Positions 1-7,667 of a stretch of DNA of 64,000 nt are shown here, in pieces. Every line of letters starts with the position of its first letter. The stretch's first letter is position 1. The notes beneath the pieces were generated by a model. That model worked only from the letters and a program-made list of their open reading frames with translations, was not told the origin of the DNA and did no database searches. Both the position numbers and the translations under genes were made by a program. This DNA comes from an uncultured Lachnospiraceae bacterium (lineage in GTDB: Bacteria > Bacillota > Clostridia > Lachnospirales > Lachnospiraceae): positions 267,438 to 331,437 of the forward strand of contig CAJTPS010000001.1 of assembly GCA_910578555.1 (NCBI GenBank), written 5' to 3'.

Positions 1-41
1 AGAAGATACAGGGTGATGGCGTACAGGCGGTCGATTTTCAT
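1..41 (-). CDS. HTH/WYL-type transcriptional regulator, N-terminal end only
   Basis: Reading leftward from the ATG at 41, the peptide begins MKIDRLYAITLYL and leaves the window. This opening is typical of DeoR/YafY-type regulators with an N-terminal winged helix and a C-terminal WYL domain. An AGAAAGGAT ribosome site lies just upstream of the ATG (positions 46-54 read on the minus strand). Only 13 complete codons are visible, so the family call rests on the start alone. Confidence 0.55.
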   Translation of the reverse strand, partial: MKIDRLYAITLYL

Positions 42-125
42 GGATTATCCTTTCTGCAGATATCACAGGAACAGTACATTACGGGCGGGGAGCAAGGGGT
101 GATCTTGTGAATCCGTCCGGGGTGC

Positions 126-1193
126 TCACCCGCGCAGCTTCCGGTACTCTTTTGGCGTAACACCGTACTTTTCTTTGAACAGCGCATAGAAGTGGGTGCG
201 GTTCGTGAATTTGAGCCGTGCGGCGATGGCGCTGACGGATTCGTCGGTTTCTGTCAGGCACTGCGCCACCTTTTTCAGACAGAATGTCATGCCGTAGTCG
301 TAGAGACACAGACCGGTGTATCTGTGCACGATGCGGTTCAAGTAATCGCCGCTGTAATTGAGGTACTGCTCTAACTCGGTACGCGTCATGCGTCCGTCGC
401 TTTCTTCGAAGAGCCGCGTGATGCGGGAGAAGAGCAGGAAGTCGCTGCTCGTGTCCAGACGGATATCGGTACAGTGATAGAACTGTGACGAGGACAGGTC
501 AGCCAGCAGGGCACAGAGCAGTCCGCGGATCTGATAGTACGCGCCGAATTTCGGATACAGAAGCGTGTGCACGATCTCTTCACTCATGGCATGCAGATGA
601 TCCGTGATCTGATGGTTCTGGTAGGAAGGAATAAAGTCAAGGTATGCACGCTTGCCGGGGGTCTTCAGATCATCGGTGATGAAATGATAAATCGGGCTTT
701 CACAGATTGCTTTTTCACCCGGAAAAGGTGAACCCTGAACAGAATCAAACAGTCCGACCATAAAATCAGGCGACAGACCGATATACAGAATCTTACAGTC
801 TGACTGATAATGTTCCAGATGGCGCAGGCTCCTGTTGATCAGGCAGCAGGAGCCTGCCGTATACAGATAGTCTTTTCCCTCTATTCTCTGAACAAGACTT
901 CCTTCCAGCACGACTACAAATTCAAAGAAATCATGGTAGTGCGGCGCATTCTTTGCGTAGGAATAATTCTTTACGGCGAGAGACTCCTGATACAGGACAG
1001 CTTTCTCGAAGGACAGTGTGACTACATTCACATACCCCTCCGGTCCGGATGCATCGCAGCATTCCAGCGTGACCTGAAAGGGGACATTCATACTGTAAAA
1101 GCGGCCGAAGTCGCTTTCACCGTTCTGGATGTTAATAGAGGAGTTACGGCTGTCTAAAGATTCCCGCATGTCGGGGGTGGTATATTTTTCCAT
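126..1193 (-). CDS. AraC family transcriptional regulator with cupin-like sensor domain
   Basis: A 355-residue protein. The frame is open 55 codons further upstream, but the ATG at 1193 is preferred because a GGAGAA box sits about 10 nt before it and the upstream peptide is not protein-like. The N-terminal half has a cupin-like sugar-sensing motif (HYHDFFEFVVVLEG, near residue 85). The last ~100 residues are an AraC HTH pair ending in SAIAARLKFTNRTHFYALFK and YGVTPKEYRK. It is divergent from the GH53 genes, with about 290 bp between starts. By family precedent it is probably the activator of the galactan genes; the inducer is not visible. Confidence 0.85.
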   Translation of the reverse strand: MEKYTTPDMRESLDSRNSSINIQNGESDFGRFYSMNVPFQVTLECCDASGPEGYVNVVTLSFEKAVLYQESLAVKNYSYAKNAPHYHDFFEFVVVLEGSLVQRIEGKDYLYTAGSCCLINRSLRHLEHYQSDCKILYIGLSPDFMVGLFDSVQGSPFPGEKAICESPIYHFITDDLKTPGKRAYLDFIPSYQNHQITDHLHAMSEEIVHTLLYPKFGAYYQIRGLLCALLADLSSSQFYHCTDIRLDTSSDFLLFSRITRLFEESDGRMTRTELEQYLNYSGDYLNRIVHRYTGLCLYDYGMTFCLKKVAQCLTETDESVSAIAARLKFTNRTHFYALFKEKYGVTPKEYRKLRG

Positions 1194-1309
1194 AAGAGTA
1201 AGATTCTCCGCTTCCGTCGCACCGGACGGTCCCTGACAGGTCTGCCCGCGGCAATGTTGTATATTCCCGAATATGATACAAATATGTGCTTTAAAATCGG
1301 TTTGCGATA

Positions 1310-1339
1310 TTGTGCATACCAATACAGGTTTCCTATAAT
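1310..1339 (+). promoter_or_regulatory. Sigma-A-type promoter before the GH53 genes
   Basis: TTGTGC at 1310-1315 and TATAAT at 1334-1339 are separated by 18 bp, reading toward the galactanase gene. They lie in the divergent gap shared with the AraC regulator. The -35 is imperfect, consistent with an activated promoter. Confidence 0.5.
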
Positions 1340-1479
1340 GAATAATGACTAAAGTCAATTTTAATTATAGGGAAGAACAGTGTAAAAGTAAAGTCGGTAG
1401 AAATGTGTATCCGCACTTATGCCGGGTGCGGGATAATGGTATCAGAGGCTGTGCGGGTGTTGTATCGGAAGGAGGCGCT

Positions 1480-2508
1480 ATGTCACGGGATTTTATATAT
1501 GGCGCGGATCTCGGCTGGGTAAGTCAGTTAGAATCACAGGGTGTCTGCTGGATTGATGAAAACGGCAACCAGACAGATCCGGTCGCAGCGCTAAAGGACA
1601 TGGGAGCCAATGCTGTGCGGCTGCGGGTTTTTGTAAATCCGCCGAAGGAGGCTTTCTGGCGGAAGCCGGAGAGAGAGCTTGCAGGCGGGATGACCGGCGG
1701 CGAGGAATGTATGCTCGGCTTCTGTGATAAAGAGAGTGTACTTACGATGGCGGCCAGAGTAAAGCAGCAGAATATGAAGCTTATGCTGGATCTTCATTAC
1801 AGCGATCATTTTGCAGACCCGGTATTTCAGGATATTCCTGCGGCGTGGGAGAACGATGACTTCGAGAAGATGTGTAAGCGGGTGGCGCAGCATACCGAAG
1901 AGGTATTGCAGCTTATGAAAGCACATGACATCTGTCCGGACTGGGTGCAGGTGGGAAATGAGGTTGAGTCAGGGATCTTGCTTCCGGCAGGGAGCTTTGC
2001 GGAACAGCCGGAACAGCTTGTGACCTTACTAAACGAGGGGTACAGGGCGGTTAAGGCATGCTGTCCGTCGTGTCTTGTCGTAACGCATGTCAACTGCGGA
2101 ACGGATTACCGCCGATGTGAGCGGTTCTATGACACATTCTTCGCATACGGGGGACAGACGGATCTGATAGGACTTTCCTATTATCCGTATTGGACGAAGG
2201 TCGAACATGATGAGCAGAAACTGCAGGAGACACTGACCGGACTTGCGGGGAAGTATCGTAAGCCTGTACTGCTGAGTGAGATCGGCGGACCGGAGAACGA
2301 GGCGGAGGAAACATATCAGCTTCTGTGCAGCGTGGTGCGCGCGGTCAAGGCGGTACCGGATGGACAGGGACTCGGACTTTTCTACTGGGAGCCTGAGGTG
2401 GGAGCCGATCTGCTGCCGGATCATTATATTCTGGGCGCTGCGGTGACGGCAGGAGAGAACCGGCTGCGGTTTACGAAAGCGATGAGCGCATATGCCGACA
2501 GCAGGTGA
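1480..2508 (+). CDS. GH53 arabinogalactan endo-beta-1,4-galactanase, apparently cytoplasmic
   Basis: A 342-residue single-domain GH53 enzyme cleaving beta-1,4-galactan chains. The start is the ATG at 1480, behind GAAGGAGG; the frame extends upstream but without a ribosome site. The family landmarks are FIYGADLGWVSQLE at the N-terminus, the acid/base Glu161 in VQVGNEVESG and the nucleophile Glu267 in LLSEIGGP. No signal peptide or lipobox is present, so it probably acts inside the cell on imported galacto-oligosaccharides, which is less common for GH53. It is followed after 157 bp by a secreted GH53 gene in the same direction. Confidence 0.88.
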   Translation: MSRDFIYGADLGWVSQLESQGVCWIDENGNQTDPVAALKDMGANAVRLRVFVNPPKEAFWRKPERELAGGMTGGEECMLGFCDKESVLTMAARVKQQNMKLMLDLHYSDHFADPVFQDIPAAWENDDFEKMCKRVAQHTEEVLQLMKAHDICPDWVQVGNEVESGILLPAGSFAEQPEQLVTLLNEGYRAVKACCPSCLVVTHVNCGTDYRRCERFYDTFFAYGGQTDLIGLSYYPYWTKVEHDEQKLQETLTGLAGKYRKPVLLSEIGGPENEAEETYQLLCSVVRAVKAVPDGQGLGLFYWEPEVGADLLPDHYILGAAVTAGENRLRFTKAMSAYADSR

Positions 2509-2665
2509 CAGGATCTGTGACGGAATAGGAAAGTGTATTTCGGCGGCGTGAACTTTGTAATTCGGCGCCTGTTCCGACGTCATGCGGTAAGCGTGCGGCG
2601 GCATGGCGGGAGTGGAGTAAGGGTGCTGACAGATATATTACTTATAAGATGGGAGGACTATTACT

Positions 2666-4768
2666 ATGAAAAGACGTTACATGAAATTACTGGCTCTGTG
2701 TCTCAGTGTCAGTCTCGGCGTCTCAGCATTGACAGGCTGCGGAGCAGATAATGCCGACAAGGCTGCGCCTGCTGCGGAGGCGGAGGAAGTGCAGGAAACA
2801 CCGGAAACACAGGAGCCGGAGGAGACAGAAGAGACAGAAACGGCGCAGACGCCCAAGGAGCCGGCGGTTATAGAAGCAACATCATTTCCGCTGCCGGACG
2901 GACCGGAAGAGTCCGAGATCTATATAGAGCCGATTCCGGATATTTCCGATGATTTTATCCGCGGTATGGACGCATCCGCCGTACTCGTGGAAGAGAACAG
3001 CGGCGTGAAATACTATAATTATGAAGGCGAGGAGCAGGATGTCTTCATGACACTGGCACAGTCCGGCGTAAATTATATCCGTATCCGGGTCTGGAACGAT
3101 CCTTACGACGAGAACGGCAACGGATACGGCGGCGGTAACAATGATGTGCCGACGGCCATTGAACTTGGCAAACGCGCGACGAAGTATGGCATGAAGGTAT
3201 GCATTGATTTCCACTACTCTGATTTCTGGGCGGACCCGAAGAGACAGCATGCGCCCAAGGCGTGGGAAGGCATGAGCATTGAGGAAAAGAGCGATGCGCT
3301 CTATGAATTTACGAAAGACAGTCTGACACAGATACTCGATGCCGGCGTGGACGTAGGCATGGTGCAGATCGGCAATGAGATCAATAACGGCATGTCCGGC
3401 GAATCGTTCCTTCCGAATGTTTCGACTCTCTTAAGTGCCGGGAGCCGCGGCGTCCGTGAAACAGCGGAAGCTTACGGCAAGGATATTCAGATCGTGGTAC
3501 ATTACACCAACATCGAGGATAACGGACAGATCGACGGGCTTGTTTCCAACCTGAAGAATATGGAAGTGGATTATGATATTCTCGGTTTATCCTACTATCC
3601 GTTCTGGGATGGTACGAATGAGAATATGCAGGCGGTTGCCAGACATATTCAGGATACATACGGTAAGCAGGTGGTAATTGCAGAGACATCTTATGCTTAC
3701 ACGACGGAGGACGGCGACGGTACTGAGAACAGCTTCGACGGTATTGACGGTGCGGTTGAGGGGTACGCCGCTACCGTGCAGAGCCAGGCGACTATGATCC
3801 GTGATGTCTGCGAGGCGGCGCATGAAGCGAATGTACTCGGCATTTTCTACTGGGAAGGAACCTGGATTCCGGTAGGCAAAGCGACGGAAGATAATTCTCC
3901 GATCTGGGAGAAATACGGAAGCGGCTGGGCAAGCAGCTACGCGTCGGATTATGATCCGGATGATGCAGGACTCTATTACGGCGGCTGCTCGTGGGATAAT
4001 CAGGCGATGTTCGATTTTGAGGGACATCCGCTGGCTTCCCTGAATGTATTTAAGTATTTAAAGCATGGTTCGACAGCGCCTCTTGCTGTGGATTCCGTTC
4101 CGGATGTCAGTGTTTCGTGCGGTGTGGGCAGTGAACTGGAACTTCCCGAGACAATTGACGTAATCTATAATGACCGCTCGGCGAATAAACAGGAGACTGT
4201 TACGTGGGATGAAGCGCAGGCTGCCGCAATCGATACGAGTGTCGGCGGCGAATATGAAGTGACCGGTACATTGGCGGATGGCACGGCTGTAACCGCATAT
4301 ATAGAGGTTGTCATGCTCAACTACGTGCAGAATCCGAGCTTTGAAGATGCGGATACTTCCATGTGGAAGGTGACGTATGAAGGGGATGATAATCCAACCG
4401 GCTTCCAGCAGAAGGCGGACGATGCACATACAGGAGAAATGGCATTCCACTTCTGGTCGGAAGACTCTGATATGGATTTCTCGATTGAGCAGGAACTGAC
4501 GGATTTAGAGCCGGGCACTTATCAGCTGACTGCTTATGCGCAGGGCGGCGACGTGTCGGACGACTGCGAGATGGAATTATATGCGATTGCCGGCGGCGAA
4601 GAGATGACAGAGCCCTTCATGGTAACGACATGGGCGGCATGGCAGGAGCCTACGATTCCGGAGATCAAGGTTACGGACGGCAAACTTACGATCGGTGTGC
4701 GCATGAAGTGTAACAAGAAGAGCTGGGGAACTGTAGACGATTTCACATTGAATAAGATTTCCGATTAG
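2666..4768 (+). CDS. Cell-surface GH53 endo-beta-1,4-galactanase lipoprotein with Ig-like and CBM61-like domains
   Basis: A 700-residue lipoprotein. Residues 1-26 form a signal peptide ending in a lipobox (LTGC), followed by an acidic Pro/Glu/Thr linker to about residue 75. The GH53 catalytic domain spans about 80-470, with acid/base Glu238 in VQIGNEINNG and nucleophile Glu340 in VVIAETSYAYT. A bacterial Ig-like domain follows (about 476-555), then a C-terminal jelly-roll module (about 556-700, YVQNPSFEDADTSMW...) resembling CBM61, a galactan-binding family found with GH53 enzymes. GGGAGGA precedes the ATG. It likely cuts pectic galactan at the surface and feeds the intracellular GH53 and perhaps the GH42 at 24.8 kb. 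A strong terminator follows. Confidence 0.9.
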   Translation: MKRRYMKLLALCLSVSLGVSALTGCGADNADKAAPAAEAEEVQETPETQEPEETEETETAQTPKEPAVIEATSFPLPDGPEESEIYIEPIPDISDDFIRGMDASAVLVEENSGVKYYNYEGEEQDVFMTLAQSGVNYIRIRVWNDPYDENGNGYGGGNNDVPTAIELGKRATKYGMKVCIDFHYSDFWADPKRQHAPKAWEGMSIEEKSDALYEFTKDSLTQILDAGVDVGMVQIGNEINNGMSGESFLPNVSTLLSAGSRGVRETAEAYGKDIQIVVHYTNIEDNGQIDGLVSNLKNMEVDYDILGLSYYPFWDGTNENMQAVARHIQDTYGKQVVIAETSYAYTTEDGDGTENSFDGIDGAVEGYAATVQSQATMIRDVCEAAHEANVLGIFYWEGTWIPVGKATEDNSPIWEKYGSGWASSYASDYDPDDAGLYYGGCSWDNQAMFDFEGHPLASLNVFKYLKHGSTAPLAVDSVPDVSVSCGVGSELELPETIDVIYNDRSANKQETVTWDEAQAAAIDTSVGGEYEVTGTLADGTAVTAYIEVVMLNYVQNPSFEDADTSMWKVTYEGDDNPTGFQQKADDAHTGEMAFHFWSEDSDMDFSIEQELTDLEPGTYQLTAYAQGGDVSDDCEMELYAIAGGEEMTEPFMVTTWAAWQEPTIPEIKVTDGKLTIGVRMKCNKKSWGTVDDFTLNKISD

Positions 4769-4830
4769 GGATTCGTACAGACAGGACGATATTTTCTCCC
4801 TTTAAGTTAAGAGTATATTCTATAAAAAGC

Positions 4831-4870
4831 ATAGCAGGACTGCATGGAAGCGGCTCCTGCTATACTTTTT
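4831..4870 (+). terminator. Rho-independent terminator of the galactanase genes
   Basis: ATAGCAGGA (4831-4839) pairs perfectly with TCCTGCTAT (4855-4863), followed by ACTTTTT. Confidence 0.85.
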
Positions 4871-4907
4871 CTGGAAATATTCCGATCGGGTCCGCGAGGC
4901 AAAGTCC

Positions 4908-4990
4908 TTTTTTTATGGTATAGGAAATTCCGCGGCTTCTTTCGAGCCCGCGAAGCGGGACTCGCAATCGAGCGCAGCTCGATTTTTTAT
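4908..4990 (+). repeat. GNA-triloop hairpin element, copy 1
   Basis: A leader box (ATGGTATAGGAAATT, 4915-4929) is followed by two hairpins. Hairpin A is CCCGC-GAA-GCGGG (4947-4959), extended by CGAG (4943-4946) pairing with CTCG (4961-4964). Hairpin B is AATCGAGC-GCA-GCTCGATT (4966-4984), followed by a T-run. The same layout with different stem sequences occurs at 12906-12993, so pairing rather than sequence is conserved. It lies in the 422-bp gap between the galactanase and the 41-residue gene. Confidence 0.75.
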
Positions 4991-5000
4991 CTGAAAATAC

Positions 5001-5029
5001 TTGACAGTATGCAATAGATGATATATGAT
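5001..5029 (+). promoter_or_regulatory. Consensus sigma-A promoter for the 41-residue gene
   Basis: TTGACA (5001-5006), a 17-bp spacer and TATGAT (5024-5029). Transcription would begin near 5036, giving an untranslated leader of about 155 nt before the ATG at 5192. Confidence 0.75.
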
Positions 5030-5080
5030 AAATCCGACAATGGTAATCAATTAACCGTATATTCGAACGTTTAGGCAATT

Positions 5081-5167
5081 TCTGCCGCTTTACTCACAAT
5101 CATAATCAAACAGCGGCAGAGGCGAATACGTTGATACGTAATGTTCCGTGGTGTAATAACCTCTGCC
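5081..5167 (+). promoter_or_regulatory. Leader with two mutually exclusive hairpins
   Basis: TCTGCCGCT (5081-5089) can pair with AGCGGCAGA (5112-5120). Alternatively GGCAGAGG (5115-5122) can pair with CCTCTGCC (5160-5167). The two structures share the GGCAGA strand and cannot form together. The second hairpin ends 11 nt before the AGAAGGAGGA ribosome site. It matches no riboswitch class I recognise. A switch function is inferred from the pairing only. Confidence 0.5.
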
Positions 5168-5191
5168 GGGCGAGAAGAAGGAGGACACAAC

Positions 5192-5317
5192 ATGGGACAG
5201 TCATTACGAAGAGAGGATTTATTTATGGGAACAGACGGAAAGAAGATTTATACGGTGGCGGACATCTATGAAGACCTGCTCCTTGACTTTAAAGAATTTG
5301 TTTCGCAGGCATGGTAG
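5192..5317 (+). CDS. 41-residue small protein of unknown function
   Basis: ATG at 5192 to TAG at 5315-5317. The peptide starts MGQSLRREDLFMG and ends in an acidic/aromatic helix-like tail (DIYEDLLLDFKEFVSQAW). Support for a real gene: a near-perfect AGAAGGAGGA ribosome site 6 nt upstream, a consensus promoter at 5001-5029, a structured leader and its own terminator at 5330-5384. Together these make an independent transcription unit. There is no signal peptide or membrane segment. I do not recognise the family. It could be a leader peptide for the sigma-factor operon downstream, but the terminator argues for separate expression. Confidence 0.65.
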   Translation: MGQSLRREDLFMGTDGKKIYTVADIYEDLLLDFKEFVSQAW

Positions 5318-5329
5318 ATATGCCAGACT

Positions 5330-5384
5330 CCCACTCAGGAGGATAAGCTGATGGTAAAACTTATCTTCCGGGTGGGATTTTTTT
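5330..5384 (+). terminator. Rho-independent terminator after the 41-residue gene
   Basis: A long stem pairs CCCAC with GTGGG and, inside it, GGAGGATAAG with CTTATCTTCC (one mismatch). It is followed by ATTTTTTT at 5377-5384. Confidence 0.85.
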
Positions 5385-5499
5385 GACTTTTTATCTGCGT
5401 CAATCGTTATACAGGATAGAGAGGATGTTATATATAAGGTTTTGTGTAACAGTTTTGCTCCGTTATAAAGATGGCAGGTTGTGCGAGGGAGGTGGTTCT

Positions 5500-5970
5500 G
5501 TGCTTGAGAAAATCATACGGAAGTATTATGACGAGATCTTTCGCTACTGTTATCATCATGTGGACAGCCGTGCCGCGGCGGAGGACCTGTGTCAGGATAC
5601 TTTTGTAAGCTTTATCGAGCACTATCAGGAATACCGCCACATGGGCAAGACCAGAAATTATCTCTACACGATCGCCGGGAATAAATGCCGTGATTATTAC
5701 AGGAAAAAGACACCTCTCTTTATGGCGGAAGTCCCGGAACAGGAGACAGAGCAGCACATAGAGGAGGCAGTGATTATTAAACAAATGGTCAAGAGCCTGC
5801 CGGAAGCATTCCGGGAGGCGGTTGTGCTGCGGTATTTCCAGAACATGAGATATCAGGATATGGCGACGGTTCTCGGAATCAGCCTGTCTCTGACGAAATA
5901 CCGGGTGAAAAAAGGGCTGGAGCTGTTAGCTGCGATGGAAGGAGGCGCTTATGGGACGAAGAGAGATTGA
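5500..5970 (+). CDS. ECF-like RNA polymerase sigma factor
   Basis: A 156-residue sigma-70 family protein. The chosen start is the GTG at 5500, directly behind GAGGGAGGTGG; the frame extends to 5383 without another ribosome site. The region 2 helix is about residues 8-70 (IFRYCYHHVDSRAAAEDLCQDTF, then YLYTIAGNKCRDYYR). Region 4 with its HTH is about 95-150 (LPEAFREAVVLRYFQNMRYQDMATVLG). The last 20 nt overlap the next gene, which encodes a membrane protein, so the pair fits a sigma factor with a membrane-bound regulator. A possible promoter (TTGACT near 5383, TTATAC near 5407) lies upstream. Confidence 0.88.
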   Translation: MLEKIIRKYYDEIFRYCYHHVDSRAAAEDLCQDTFVSFIEHYQEYRHMGKTRNYLYTIAGNKCRDYYRKKTPLFMAEVPEQETEQHIEEAVIIKQMVKSLPEAFREAVVLRYFQNMRYQDMATVLGISLSLTKYRVKKGLELLAAMEGGAYGTKRD

Positions 5971-6775
5971 GAAACGACTGCAACAATATGCGGCGGCATG
6001 TGAGAAGATTGTGCCGGAAAATAAGGAATCCAAAATTCGGGAACTTATGCAGACCGGCATAACGTTTTCGCCGGTGGCGGATTTCGGGAAAACCGGCATA
6101 GTGCGCACCAGAGGAACGCTGTGGAATTTTATATGGGAGCAGATCGGATATCTGGGCAGGTACTGCCTGATCTGGCAGGCAGTGTGGATCGGGGTTTTCT
6201 GGTATATGATGCGGCATGGGGCGCATTTTTTGTTCGGTGCAGGTAATGAAAATGCGGTTTTGGCTGCAATCTCGCTTTTACCGCCGCTTCTGGTACTGCT
6301 GACGGTCGAGGAGGTCACCAGAATATATCAGAGAAGTATGCTGGAGATTGAATATGCGACGAAGTATTCCCTGCGAAGTGCGGTGATGGTACGTATGCTT
6401 GTGCTGAGCGCGGCACATTCGTTTCTGCTGCTGGCCTGCATGATCTTTCTTCATGTGCGTGTAGAGTCTGACATGGGACAGCTTCTTGTGTACGGTTTTA
6501 CGCCTATGGTCATTATGACGGCGGTAATGGTTAAACTGATGCAGCGCTGCCAGGGGGAACTGCTGCGGGGAATGACTGTGGGAGCATATTTGTCTGTGGC
6601 GGTATTTCTGATGATCGGAAGCAGGCAATATTTCGACTGGTATCAACCGGCTTATTTCAGGGCATGGTGCATTGCATGTGCAGCCGGGATCGTTATGGCA
6701 GTCAGGCAGTTTATCTGCCTGAACGGAAAGCTGTTAAGCTGCGAAGTCATCATGCAGTGTTCGTCAGATTCTTAA
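5951..6775 (+). CDS. Multi-pass membrane protein, candidate anti-sigma partner
   Basis: 274 residues. A charged cytoplasmic N-terminus (about 1-60, MGRREIEKRLQQYAAACEKIV) is followed by about six hydrophobic helices, the first at roughly 66-85 and the last at roughly 225-245. It starts behind GAAGGAGG and overlaps the sigma gene by 20 nt, implying translational coupling. No zinc-binding anti-sigma motif was seen. The anti-sigma role is inferred from position and topology alone; it could instead be a subunit of the ABC transporter downstream. Confidence 0.6.
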   Translation: MGRREIEKRLQQYAAACEKIVPENKESKIRELMQTGITFSPVADFGKTGIVRTRGTLWNFIWEQIGYLGRYCLIWQAVWIGVFWYMMRHGAHFLFGAGNENAVLAAISLLPPLLVLLTVEEVTRIYQRSMLEIEYATKYSLRSAVMVRMLVLSAAHSFLLLACMIFLHVRVESDMGQLLVYGFTPMVIMTAVMVKLMQRCQGELLRGMTVGAYLSVAVFLMIGSRQYFDWYQPAYFRAWCIACAAGIVMAVRQFICLNGKLLSCEVIMQCSSDS

Positions 6776-6874
6776 GCATGCGGGTTCATGAGCCGGACAG
6801 TATACGAATTTTTCTTCGCGTGTTATCGCGGTAAACTGCTCTGACATGGAGATTATAATGAAAGGATAAAAGGG

Positions 6875-7615
6875 ATGGAACTGATATTAGACAGGGTAAC
6901 GAAACAGTATAAGAACAAGATTGCGGTAGACCGTCTGAGTGCATCGCTGAAAGAAGGCGTATATGGTCTGCTGGGCGCCAACGGTGCAGGGAAGACAACT
7001 TTGATGCGTATGATCTGCGGCATCGCACAGATCAGCAGCGGTGAGATTCGTCTGGACGGGGAGGACGTCGGCGCTATGGGAGGAAGGTATCGGGATCTGC
7101 TGGGGTATCTGCCGCAGGATTTCGGCTATTATCACAGATTTACCGCCATGGAATTTATGCTGTATATCGCATTGCTGAAAGGACTGAACCGAAGCTATGC
7201 CGTAAGGCAGTGTAAGTTGCTGTTGCAGAAGGTGGGACTGGAAAGCGAGATGCGGCATAAGATCAGGACCTTTTCGGGCGGTATGCGGCAGCGGCTGGGG
7301 ATCGCGCAGGCGCTTCTTAACGATCCGAAGATTCTGATTCTGGACGAGCCGACGGCAGGTCTCGACCCGAAAGAGCGGGTGCGGTTCCGCGACATGATCG
7401 CGGAGCTTGGCAGGGAACGGATCGTTATTCTCTCCACACATATCGTGTCGGATGTGGAGGAAATCGCGGACTGGATTTTCCTGATGAGACAGGGGCAGTT
7501 TATCGCGCAGGGAACACTGGAAGATTTGAAAGCGCATTACCTGGAAGTGGCAGGCGATGCGGAACCGGAGAAATTCAATCTGGAGAAGCTGTATCTGTTC
7601 TATTTCAGCGAGTAA
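6875..7615 (+). CDS. ABC transporter ATP-binding protein
   Basis: 246 residues with a full ABC ATPase set: Walker A GANGAGKTT (about 34-42), signature FSGGMRQR (about 133), Walker B ILILDEPT (about 153) and an H-loop ILSTHIVSDVEE. The subfamily resembles ABC-2-type exporters such as CcmA/NatA. AAAGGATAAAAGGG precedes the ATG. It pairs with the permease 52 bp downstream. The upstream sigma factor suggests stress- or envelope-responsive expression, but the substrate cannot be read from sequence. Confidence 0.9.
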   Translation: MELILDRVTKQYKNKIAVDRLSASLKEGVYGLLGANGAGKTTLMRMICGIAQISSGEIRLDGEDVGAMGGRYRDLLGYLPQDFGYYHRFTAMEFMLYIALLKGLNRSYAVRQCKLLLQKVGLESEMRHKIRTFSGGMRQRLGIAQALLNDPKILILDEPTAGLDPKERVRFRDMIAELGRERIVILSTHIVSDVEEIADWIFLMRQGQFIAQGTLEDLKAHYLEVAGDAEPEKFNLEKLYLFYFSE

Positions 7616-7667
7616 TGACGCTCTGGAAGGGAGTAAAGATTGAAAAATAAGTCTGATGGAGGAAATT

